28,070 nt of DNA from an uncultured Alistipes sp. (GTDB lineage: Bacteria; Bacteroidota; Bacteroidia; Bacteroidales; Rikenellaceae). Numbering within the stretch: the first letter of the stretch is position 1; every line of letters begins with the position of its first letter. Below, in pieces: positions 16,732-22,913 of this stretch. A model generated the notes under the pieces. That model did not search any database, was not told where the DNA came from, and saw nothing but the letters and a program-made list of their open reading frames with translations. A program made the translations under genes and the position numbers. Where the stretch lies: NCBI RefSeq assembly GCF_910580175.1, contig NZ_CAJTXD010000007.1:1-28070 (forward strand). Reading direction: 5' to 3'.

Positions 16732-16761
16732 TTTGAGATTGGTTTTTAATCCTTATATTTG
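16732..16761 (+). promoter_or_regulatory. Predicted Bacteroidetes promoter pointing right
   Basis: TTTG (16732-16735), 18-bp spacer, TATATTTG (16754-16761): both elements of the -33/-7 consensus. No start codon follows closely; transcription would run through the repeat at 16822-17044 toward the flavodoxin/ferredoxin gene at 17161, giving a leader of nearly 400 nt, or a separate non-coding RNA. Confidence 0.5.
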
Positions 16762-16821
16762 CAAGCACAGAGTTGTTTGAAATCTATAAAGAACGAGGTG
16801 GATTTAAACTCTTTACTGCTT

Positions 16822-17044
16822 ACTTATCCGTTGCCTTTTGTTATGCGATTTTTCTTCTAAATCATTTACGCCCAAACAAATATCTCCGGGCAATCTCAAA
16901 GATACGAATAAGTTGAGTGCAATGCCAAATTTATTTGAGCATTGCCGAAACGAAGTATCTTGAACGAAGTTAAAGATACGAATAAGCGAGGGCAAAAGCA
17001 AGCGTTAGTTTCATTTTGCCGAACATACAGGGAGGGGGCGATTT
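16822..17044 (+). repeat. Dispersed palindromic repeat, copy 2 (two-unit tandem)
   Basis: This occupies the gap between the ArsR remnant (-) and the EFR1-type gene (+); I see no gene in it. The leader (about 16822-16896, ACTTATCCGTTGC onward, then ATCATTTACGCCCA and CCGGGCAAT) aligns with copy 1. Units start at CAAAGATACGAATAAG (16897) and TAAAGATACGAATAAG (16971), again 74 bp apart. Unit 1 has the dyad GCAATGC-CAAAT / ATTTG-a-GCATTGC (about 16919-16946); unit 2 has GGCAAAA / TTTTGCC. These centres differ in sequence from copy 1 but still pair. CAAAGATA gives a minus-strand TATCTTTG, a -7-like box, toward the ArsR remnant. Confidence 0.8.
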
Positions 17045-17082
17045 TCAGCAAGGTCGAAGGTAGGAATTTCGTTGCAGAAGCG

Positions 17083-17102
17083 TTATCTTTGTGGAAAGAT
17101 AA
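17083..17102 (+). promoter_or_regulatory. -7-like box inside a small palindrome upstream of the EFR1-type gene
   Basis: TTATCTTT (17083-17090) and AAAGATAA (17095-17102) form a perfect 8-bp dyad with a GTGG loop. The left arm includes TATCTTTG (17084-17091), an exact -7 match, 69 bp before the start codon. No -33 at the proper spacing. It could be a promoter-operator or a chance AT palindrome. Confidence 0.35.
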
Positions 17103-17160
17103 TTCCTTTTGCAGGACGCCAGCCAGCATCGGCCCCTGCCCCTGATCAACTCCGCACGCT

Positions 17161-17991
17161 ATGCACACATCCTCGCCGCACGCACTCTATTTTTCGCCTA
17201 CGGGAACCACACGCCGCGTCGCCGCGGCCATCGCCCGAGGAATCGCAGGCACCGCACCGATCGCCGAGACGGATCTGACGCATGCTCCGGCTCCCGCCCG
17301 AACACTCGCCCCCGAAACGGTGGCCATATTGGCGGCACCCGTATACGGCGGGCATATTCCGCCCGTGGTGCTGGAGCGCTTGGAAGCGCTTCGCGGCAAC
17401 GACACGCCCGCCGTGATCGTCGCGGTCTATGGCAATCGGGCATTCGGCCAGGCCGTCGCCGAACTGGCCGACTTCGCCGCACAGCACGGCTTTCGTCCGA
17501 TAGCCGCCGCAGCATGCGTGGGCGAACACTCATACAGCACCCCGGCCACTCCCATCGCCGCAGGACGCCCCGATGCCGAAGACCTGGCCGAAGCGGCCGC
17601 CTTCGGAGAGCGCATACGGGAAAAACTCCGCTGCGACGATCTTCGGGCTGTCGACGTCCGTCGTCTGCACGCGCCCCGCACCCCGCTGCTCTCCCTGGCA
17701 CGCTTCATCGGGTTCGTATTGGCTTACCGCCGTCGGCAACGCCAAAACCCCATTGTCCGCACCCCGGTCGTCGACACGGATCGATGCACCCGCTGCGGCC
17801 GGTGCGCATCGCTCTGCCCGACTCAAGCCATCGCTCCCGGCAACGAAACGCACACCGACCCGGCACGATGTCTGCGCTGCTGCGCCTGCGTCAAAGGGTG
17901 CCCGGCCGCAGCCCGCAGCTATGACACCCCCTTCGCCGCGGCCCTGGCACGCAACTTTGCGCGGCGCAAACCGCCCGTCACGCTCTTATGA
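17161..17991 (+). CDS. EFR1-type flavodoxin/ferredoxin fusion protein
   Basis: 276 aa. The N-terminal flavodoxin-like fold starts with ALYFSPTGTTRRVAAAIARG (FMN phosphate loop PTGTT at 13-17) and has APVYGGHIP at 59-67. The C-terminal part holds two 4Fe-4S clusters: Cys209, 212, 215, 219 (CTRCGRCASLCP) and Cys237, 240, 243, 247 (CLRCCACVKGCP). The order flavodoxin then double-cluster ferredoxin is the EFR1-family plan of small cytoplasmic electron carriers; the electron donor and acceptor are unknown. The start ATG at 17161 places the fold directly at the N-terminus. The stop overlaps the next gene by 4 bp (ATGA), so the two are translationally coupled. The gene is very GC-rich compared with the AT-rich repeat region just upstream. 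Confidence 0.88.
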   Translation: MHTSSPHALYFSPTGTTRRVAAAIARGIAGTAPIAETDLTHAPAPARTLAPETVAILAAPVYGGHIPPVVLERLEALRGNDTPAVIVAVYGNRAFGQAVAELADFAAQHGFRPIAAAACVGEHSYSTPATPIAAGRPDAEDLAEAAAFGERIREKLRCDDLRAVDVRRLHAPRTPLLSLARFIGFVLAYRRRQRQNPIVRTPVVDTDRCTRCGRCASLCPTQAIAPGNETHTDPARCLRCCACVKGCPAAARSYDTPFAAALARNFARRKPPVTLL

Positions 17992-18428
17992 CCGTCGAAC
18001 GTCTCTCCCGCCCCACGACCGAGGAACTCGACGCGCTGACCGACCTTTGGGAAGCCTCGGTACGCGCCACGCACGACTTCCTTGCGCCCGAGGACATCCG
18101 GTTCTACCGCCGGATCGTACGCGAAGAAGCACTTGGGGCCGTGACGCTTCACGTACTGCGCGACGGCAACGGCGCATTCGCAGCCTTTGCGGGGACCGCG
18201 GGCGACCAACTCGAAATGCTTTTCGTAGCTCCGCCGCAGTTCGGACAAGGACTGGGCCACTGCCTTGTCGAACACCTCACGGGATGCTGCGGCATACGGA
18301 GGGTCGACGTCAACGAACAAAACCTCGGGGCCGCGGCTTTCTACGCCCGGCTCGGGTTCCGCACCGTTGCCCGCGACGCCTGCGACCCTGTGGGCAAACC
18401 CTACCCGATCCTGCATCTGGAACGATAA
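17988..18428 (+). CDS. GNAT-family N-acetyltransferase (YjaB-like)
   Basis: 146 aa. Opening region LWEASVRATHDFLAPEDI resembles YjaB-type acetyltransferases. The acetyl-CoA pyrophosphate-binding motif is VAPPQFGQGLGHCL (about 79-92, Q-x2-G-x-G), and the late beta-bulge region VNEQNLGAAAFYARLGF is typical of GNATs. It transfers acetyl from acetyl-CoA to an amine on a small molecule or protein; the acceptor is unknown. ATG overlaps the stop of the EFR1-type gene, showing an operon of two. A hairpin follows the stop at once. Confidence 0.88.
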   Translation: MTVERLSRPTTEELDALTDLWEASVRATHDFLAPEDIRFYRRIVREEALGAVTLHVLRDGNGAFAAFAGTAGDQLEMLFVAPPQFGQGLGHCLVEHLTGCCGIRRVDVNEQNLGAAAFYARLGFRTVARDACDPVGKPYPILHLER

Positions 18429-18460
18429 AAAAAAGAGAACACGCTCAACGGTGTTCTCTT
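18427..18460 (-). terminator. Intrinsic terminator between convergent genes
   Basis: AAGAGAACAC (18433-18442) and GTGTTCTCTT (18451-18460) are perfect 10-bp arms with an 8-nt loop. On the minus strand the stem is followed by eight T, so it is a strong terminator for the gene at 18495-18992. It also starts at the GNAT stop codon and may stop plus-strand transcripts weakly. Confidence 0.85.
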
Positions 18461-18494
18461 AAATCTGTGCCCCGCCCAAAGCAGGAATGCGGCG

Positions 18495-18992
18495 TCACGC
18501 CTCGATTGCAGGCGCCCGGGAAGAAAGAGTCTCTTCGGAAGAATGTTTTTCTTCGATTGCAGGTGCCTCCTCGGAAAAATGCCCCTCTTCGGGAACCGCC
18601 GGCATTGCAGAAACGGGCGGCACGACCGTCGGCCGGACGATGATGCTGTCGACGATGAATTTGGTAAATCCCCGCCAGGGCAGTGCGCCGAAATACTCTT
18701 TGTAATGCAATTCCAGAGTCTTGCCGCTCTGCAACATCAACTCGCGGGCCAGCGTCTCGTCGTCGACCGAAAATTCGAACTCGTACGACTGCACCGAACC
18801 GGCCGTTTTGGAGCGGATGCCCGACTGGATCAACTTACCTTCGTAGGTCTTGAAAAGCACCCCTTTGTAAACCACATAGTTCAATTCGCCGCTTTTCACG
18901 CCCTCGCCGAAGACGAAGAAGAAACGGAAATAACAAAAGATGCCCGCCGCAACGAGGAGCAAGAACACGAAGATTCCCAAAAATTTTCTCAT
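18495..18992 (-). CDS. Small membrane-anchored protein of unknown function
   Basis: 165 aa from the ATG at 18992; the frame stays open further upstream, but the sequence there lacks protein character and a -7 box sits at 19030. N-terminal MRKFLGIFVFLLLVAAGIFCYFRFFFVF is one transmembrane segment or uncleaved signal, so the rest is probably periplasmic. The core (GELNYVVYKGVLFKTYEGKL, then QSYEFEFSVDDE and LHYKEYFGALPWRG) is conserved-looking and resembles small Bacteroidales proteins that I recall carrying a misleading '6-phosphogluconate dehydrogenase' name; there is no dehydrogenase fold here. The tail is acidic and repetitive (SEEAPAIEE, then SRAPAIEA). Function unknown. Confidence 0.75.
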   Translation of the reverse strand: MRKFLGIFVFLLLVAAGIFCYFRFFFVFGEGVKSGELNYVVYKGVLFKTYEGKLIQSGIRSKTAGSVQSYEFEFSVDDETLARELMLQSGKTLELHYKEYFGALPWRGFTKFIVDSIIVRPTVVPPVSAMPAVPEEGHFSEEAPAIEEKHSSEETLSSRAPAIEA

Positions 18993-19029
18993 AACAGACC
19001 TTGTTCGCCGCCACAGCGGCAGCAATATG

Positions 19030-19037
19030 CAAAGGTA
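19030..19037 (-). promoter_or_regulatory. Predicted -7 box for the small membrane protein
   Basis: TACCTTTG on the minus strand fits TAnnTTTG and lies 37 bp upstream of the chosen start at 18992, supporting that start over any further upstream. No clear -33 element. Confidence 0.5.
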
Positions 19038-19143
19038 ACATTTTTTTTGCGACACAGCATTGGAAGCGGCAGAATTAATGCGGCATCCTTGCTTGCGAAA
19101 CACACAAAAAGCAGATACGCCACCGGAGCGGTCGACAGACCGC

Positions 19144-19172
19144 AAAAAAAGGAGCCTCGTCTCCGAAGCTCC
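19144..19172 (-). terminator. Intrinsic terminator of the Hsp20 gene
   Basis: On the minus strand a 9-bp stem (GGAGCTTCG with CGAGGCTCC, one G-T pair) closed by a GAGA tetraloop is followed by seven T (19150-19144), 22 bp after the Hsp20 stop codon. Confidence 0.88.
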
Positions 19173-19194
19173 CGTTCGTCACACGGCGCTCTCG

Positions 19195-19656
19195 CTAACG
19201 CACTTCGATCTGCCGGGCTGCGGGCGCAGTCTCGGAAGCGGTCATCTTGGGGATTTCGATCGTCATGACGCCGTTCTCGACCCGGGCCGTGATTTTGTCG
19301 CGCATGATGTTGTCCGGCAACAAAAGCCCCTGCTGGAATTGCGTATAGGAAAATTCGCGGCGCAGATAAGTGCTTTCGGGCTTCTTGGCGCCCTCCTTCT
19401 TGTCGTCTTTCTCCTCGGTCTGGGAATCGGTGCATTTCTGCACGGAGACGATCAACTCGTTGTCCTCATTGATATGCACCTTGAAATCATCGCGCGTCAT
19501 GCCAGGCGCAGCGATCTCGACCTTATAGCCGGTCTGATCCTCGATGATGTTCACGGCAGGCGCCGCAGCACTGCGATGTTCGAGCCACCCGGGCGACAGG
19601 AAGTCGCTGAAGATGCTGGGCAGCCAATTGTTCTGGTTACGTCTTGCAGGTGTCAT
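19195..19656 (-). CDS. Hsp20 / alpha-crystallin small heat-shock protein
   Basis: 153 aa from ATG at 19656. The frame continues upstream into the tRNA gene, which rules out the longer start. The N-terminal arm is NWLPSIFSDFLSPGW; the alpha-crystallin domain spans about 33-138 (AVNIIEDQTGYKVEIAAPGM, then FKVHINEDNELIVSV, then YLRREFSYTQFQQGLLLPDN, then ITARVENGVMTIEIPK). The loop is lengthened by a charged, Lys/Glu-rich insert (about 78-96). It acts in the cytoplasm as an ATP-independent holdase binding unfolded proteins. Monocistronic: it has its own terminator and is separated from the tRNA by another. Confidence 0.95.
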   Translation of the reverse strand: MTPARRNQNNWLPSIFSDFLSPGWLEHRSAAAPAVNIIEDQTGYKVEIAAPGMTRDDFKVHINEDNELIVSVQKCTDSQTEEKDDKKEGAKKPESTYLRREFSYTQFQQGLLLPDNIMRDKITARVENGVMTIEIPKMTASETAPAARQIEVR

Positions 19657-19673
19657 TGCATGGTCGGTTTTAG

Positions 19674-19695
19674 GATTCACAAAAAGATTCACAAA
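19674..19695 (-). promoter_or_regulatory. Tandem 10-bp direct repeat upstream of Hsp20
   Basis: On the minus strand TTTGTGAATC occurs twice, 12 bp apart (19674-19683 and 19686-19695), ending 17 bp before the start codon. The spacing of about one helical turn suggests a binding site for a stress regulator, but I recognise no known operator and no clear -7 box. Confidence 0.3.
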
Positions 19696-19811
19696 TCGCC
19701 CGCGCACAAGCCGCAGGCATCCGTCCGACGGACAAATCCCATGCCACGAAAAGGGAAACGAAAAGCAACTGCGGATTCCTACCGCAGCCCCTGCCCCCAA
19801 AAGAGCGAAAC

Positions 19812-19843
19812 AAAAAATTCGGCCTGCATCGCTGCAAGCCGAA
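19812..19843 (-). terminator. Intrinsic terminator of tRNA-Phe
   Basis: On the minus strand an 11-bp stem (TTCGGCTTGCA with TGCAGGCCGAA, one T-G pair) closed by a GCGA tetraloop is followed by six T. It starts 7 bp after the tRNA 3' end. Confidence 0.88.
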
Positions 19844-19850
19844 CAAGTCG

Positions 19851-19923
19851 TGGTACCACCGGGAATCGAACCAGGGACACAAGGATTTTCAGTCCTTTGC
19901 TCTACCAACTGAGCTATGGCACC
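19851..19923 (-). tRNA. tRNA-Phe (anticodon GAA)
   Basis: 73 nt cloverleaf on the minus strand. Acceptor GGTGCCA pairs with TGGTACC (one G-T), D-arm AGCTCAGTTGGTAGAGC, anticodon stem AAGGA/TCCTT with loop CTGAAAA (anticodon GAA), T-arm CTGGTTCGATTCCCGG. The discriminator is A; no CCA is encoded. It has its own promoter and terminator. Confidence 0.96.
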
Positions 19924-19963
19924 ATCCGCGAAAAAGACGGAACATTCCGTAATTATCGTGGCA

Positions 19964-19994
19964 CAAAGATAGGCAAAAAATCGGAATCTGCAAA
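19964..19994 (-). promoter_or_regulatory. Promoter of tRNA-Phe
   Basis: On the minus strand TTTG (19994-19991), 19-bp spacer, then TATCTTTG (19971-19964): a full -33/-7 Bacteroidetes consensus, 40 bp upstream of the tRNA 5' end. The best promoter match in the window. Confidence 0.8.
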
Positions 19995-20509
19995 AGAATC
20001 TCGGAAAAATTCGTAATTTTTCAATATGTTTATCCGCAAGATCCCCTCCTTGTTACTCTGCTCCGCAGGCTGCGGAGCACGTTTGCGGGTCTCCGCCAAG
20101 GAAGGCTGCGGCCCGCACGGCCCGAAAGCTGCGATAAACGCGGAAATCCAGACGCCGATATGTTTTTGCAAAAAAGCGGCTTTATAATCCCTGAAGCACC
20201 TCGAACAAAGGATATGCCATAAAACCACTCTCCCTGCTTATCGCCCCCCAAGTAAAAGAGACCAGCAACATCCTCGAATCCAAAATAAGCGTGGCGAGAA
20301 GCAAGGATCAATCTAATCCAGGCTCCAATCCCGCAATCCCCCAACTCCGCAAAAAATGCCAAACCATCTCATAAGCCCCGCACATCCCATCGGAGCATAG
20401 TATAAACCCCATCAAGCACTGCCTCTACCTGCAAATACCCGTTCAAAACTCTGCCAAATCCCGGCAGCCTCGCAAAGAGTGCATACCCCTTATAAGTATT
20501 TATAATAAA
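19995..20509. other. Stretch without a recognisable gene
   Basis: About 500 bp between the tRNA promoter and the terminator of the DUF4302 operon. It is less GC-rich than the neighbouring genes in its right half. It contains a 9-bp palindrome GCTCCGCAG-G-CTGCGGAGC near 20078. A minus-strand reading frame at 20030-20362 has only a TTG start, no family resemblance and a mixed codon pattern, so I do not call it a gene. It may be remnant or regulatory DNA. Confidence 0.5.
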
Positions 20510-20536
20510 GCAGGCTGCCCGGAAAAGGCAGCCTGC
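20500..20536 (-). terminator. Intrinsic terminator of the second SusCD operon
   Basis: GCAGGCTGCC (20510-20519) and GGCAGCCTGC (20527-20536) are perfect 10-bp arms with a 7-nt loop. On the minus strand the stem is followed by TTTATTATAA. It lies 33 bp after the DUF4302 stop. Confidence 0.85.
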
Positions 20537-20569
20537 ACCAAGGATAAAACACTTATCACGGACGACTAC

Positions 20570-21913
20570 TCAAGAAAAGAGAGCGCCGTACCATTCGGCG
20601 GGCATACCGCCGTCATCGACGAGCGAAAGCTGACCCATGACATAGGAACCGAACGTAACAGGCGTCCATTCGATCTTGAATGTCTTGCCGACCCAGAAAT
20701 CGGCGAAAGTCTTGGCTGCACCCTGGTAGAATACCTGACCGTTGCCGATGGAGTCGTCTTCGAAAGTCATCTTCGTGATCGTAAACTGATCCTCCTCCTC
20801 GTTGAAGGTAAGATAGTAGGTATAGTAGCCCATGAAGCGGCCTACCTGCCAAGCCATAATCAAGCGCGGCTGTCCCGATTCGGAGGTGGTAAACTCCAAC
20901 TGCACGACGTTCAAAGGCATACCGAAACGAGTTGTAAGGAACTGGTAGGCCGACATCATATGATAACCGAACTGGTTGTCGGCCTGCGCCATCGAGGGGA
21001 ACATCTGCAAAACGGTCTGCATGACGGTGTAGAGCTTGCCCGGCCCCAGCATCTGGTGGAGCGGGAAAATAGGATCGACCTGATCCTCGACAGCGACTTC
21101 GGCACCGTCGACAATGGCGCTGTAAGACTGCGTATCTGCCTTCCAGGCAAATCCGGTAATGGTTTTGCCTGCGATGACGACCGGCTCGACCAGATCGACA
21201 TCCTTGTTCTGCTCGATCTGCGTGAAACACGTCGTCTCGGTCACGTTGCCCGACTCGTCCTCATAAAAGAAAGTGTTCGAGCGGCCGTTGAACAGCACGT
21301 TGACCTGGGCGTCGCCCACCGGGAAGTGGCAGTTCAGCCCCTGCTTGTAGGTAATGACGTCGACCAGCACCGCCATCAGACCGCCGGCCTTGATGGAAGT
21401 CTCCTCCTCGGCCGTAGCCTTGCGCAGCGAGGCGTCGACCCGGTTGACACGGCCGGTCAGGGAGAACACGCCGTCGGCATAGCTGTCGATCTCGAATTCG
21501 AAGTCGGTTCCGAGTCCCATGTTACCCGAACCGCCGCTGATGTTGTTGTCCGGATCGTTGATGATCGTCAGATAGGAATAGGTGTCGAACGAGAGCGTGG
21601 GCCGCTGCAACGAACGGATGTTGAAAGTCGAAGTCTTGGGCACGCCGTTCAACGACGGATAGTTGATGTTGTCGGTATACATGGTTACCTTGTTGTCGTC
21701 GGTAAAAGTCATGTAGAACCGGTAGTATCCCTCGTCGGTCATCACATCGGCGATCCAGCCGTGCTCGGCGGACGCCAGTTCGTCGATGTAGCTCTTGATC
21801 ATGGCATCGACCCGCGCATCGGCGCTGCCGTCCATGGTAATGACCTTTTCCTCGCAACCCGCCAGGAACACGACCGCGCAGAGGGAAAGCAATATACTTG
21901 ACAGTTTTTTCAT
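20570..21913 (-). CDS. DUF4302-type lipoprotein
   Basis: 447 aa from ATG at 21913. Lipoprotein signal with a perfect lipobox LAGC (Cys20) followed by EEK, an acidic surface-export-like signal. The body is beta-rich with no catalytic motif I can name (early ELASAEHGWIADVMTDEGYY, then YRFYMTFTDDNKVTMYTDN, late TFNEEEDQFTITKMTFEDD). Its sequence and its place after an HExxH lipoprotein fit the DUF4302 family, which accompanies SusCD pairs in Bacteroidetes. Last gene of a four-gene operon, 25 bp after the metallohydrolase gene. Probable role: a surface accessory or binding subunit; the ligand is unknown. Confidence 0.8.
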   Translation of the reverse strand: MKKLSSILLSLCAVVFLAGCEEKVITMDGSADARVDAMIKSYIDELASAEHGWIADVMTDEGYYRFYMTFTDDNKVTMYTDNINYPSLNGVPKTSTFNIRSLQRPTLSFDTYSYLTIINDPDNNISGGSGNMGLGTDFEFEIDSYADGVFSLTGRVNRVDASLRKATAEEETSIKAGGLMAVLVDVITYKQGLNCHFPVGDAQVNVLFNGRSNTFFYEDESGNVTETTCFTQIEQNKDVDLVEPVVIAGKTITGFAWKADTQSYSAIVDGAEVAVEDQVDPIFPLHQMLGPGKLYTVMQTVLQMFPSMAQADNQFGYHMMSAYQFLTTRFGMPLNVVQLEFTTSESGQPRLIMAWQVGRFMGYYTYYLTFNEEEDQFTITKMTFEDDSIGNGQVFYQGAAKTFADFWVGKTFKIEWTPVTFGSYVMGQLSLVDDGGMPAEWYGALFS

Positions 21914-21938
21914 GTTCTGCAAATTTTAGGATTAAACA

Positions 21939-22886
21939 TTACTCCGTAGGAGGAGTGGCCAGCACCGTAGCGATCGCCTCCTGGACGTAGGTTTCGAGAC
22001 CCTTGTTGCCCATCTCGTCGTCGAACATCTCGATCCCCCAGGTATCCCGCATGTAGGATTCCACCAAAGCGAGTTTCTGGGTCAGGGCACCGTAGGCATC
22101 CGTAATGGTGGACTGCTGAGCCGTGGCGCACACCACGTTGTCGAACCAATCCTTGCCGTAAACCAGCACCATGGAGAAAACTTCCACGAAGTCGTCGTCC
22201 TTGTTGTTCATGCCGTAGTTGCGCGTGAAACCGCGCTGGAAAGCCTCCGGGTTGTTGTAGTTGGGCTTGCCGACGTCGTAGTTCTTCCAACCCGACGAAT
22301 CGTAGAATCCGGCGCTGATGTCCTGGAACGACTTGTCGAACATGATCGTCTGGTGCATGATGTGTCCGAACTCGTGCAGGATCACATGCAGGAACGACCT
22401 TACCTGCTCTTCGTTCTGCGCATCGAACGTATTGACGTTCATCAGCAGGATCTTGCGACCGCCCTCGGCCTGGCCGAGTTTGATCGACCCGCCCTGGTAT
22501 TCGGGGCTGCCGACCAGCACGACTTTCTTGGGAGCGAGCCGGCACAAGAAATCCTTGCTGCCCGCAGCCTGGAAGAACGGATCGAACCACACGTCGCGGA
22601 TGACGGCCATCATCGGCTGCACGAGGTCGAACTCGACCGGCACCAGACGGGAAGTAGTAATGTTGGAGTACATCTGCGCCGCATCCCAGCGGTAAACGAC
22701 CTCGATGTTGTAAGGAAGCGTGAAATTCTCGTAGAGCCACTTGTCGAGTTCATTGGCGGTCTCCTCCGTGCCGCCCAGACCGGGGATTACCAGGTCGTCG
22801 GCGATCGTCTCCTTTTCCCGGCACGAGAAAGCGCCCAGCAAAAGCACCGCAGACAGCAGCACGTATACTATTCTTATCTTTTTCAT
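21939..22886 (-). CDS. SusCD-associated zinc metallohydrolase lipoprotein (HExxH)
   Basis: 315 aa from ATG at 22886. Signal peptide with Cys22 (AFSC) followed by REKE. The zinc motif HEFGH is at about 171-175 in VILHEFGHIMHQ; a likely third ligand is the Glu of DDDFVEVFS (about residue 235), as in gluzincins. The early region NELDKWLYENFTLPYNIEVV and the IKLGQAEGGRKILLMNVN segment fit the family annotated as substrate-import-associated zinc metallohydrolase lipoproteins, always found near SusC/SusD. Presumably surface- or periplasm-facing and acting on the imported substrate, most likely a peptide or protein; no member with a proven substrate is known to me. Spacing to SusD is 27 bp, so co-transcribed. 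Confidence 0.88.
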   Translation of the reverse strand: MKKIRIVYVLLSAVLLLGAFSCREKETIADDLVIPGLGGTEETANELDKWLYENFTLPYNIEVVYRWDAAQMYSNITTSRLVPVEFDLVQPMMAVIRDVWFDPFFQAAGSKDFLCRLAPKKVVLVGSPEYQGGSIKLGQAEGGRKILLMNVNTFDAQNEEQVRSFLHVILHEFGHIMHQTIMFDKSFQDISAGFYDSSGWKNYDVGKPNYNNPEAFQRGFTRNYGMNNKDDDFVEVFSMVLVYGKDWFDNVVCATAQQSTITDAYGALTQKLALVESYMRDTWGIEMFDDEMGNKGLETYVQEAIATVLATPPTE

Positions 22887-22913
22887 ATCATTCAAAATTT
22901 ATGTTGCGGCAAA

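Noticed and set aside
625..17044. PUL as a composite transposon bounded by insertion sequences
   Set aside because: The flanking repeats carry no transposase, no inverted termini and no target-site duplication that I can see.
18993..19145. Longer start for the small membrane protein at 19145
   Set aside because: The extra 51 residues lack protein character and cover the predicted -7 box; the signal/membrane segment starts at 18992.
19657..19908. N-terminal extension of Hsp20 to 19908
   Set aside because: It would translate through the tRNA-Phe gene and its terminator; the alpha-crystallin protein begins naturally at 19656.
19851..19923. tRNA-Phe as an integration site
   Set aside because: No integrase gene and no duplicated tRNA 3' end were found in the window.
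20030..20362. 110-aa minus-strand reading frame
   Set aside because: Only a TTG start, an upstream in-frame stop close by, no family match and mixed codon use.
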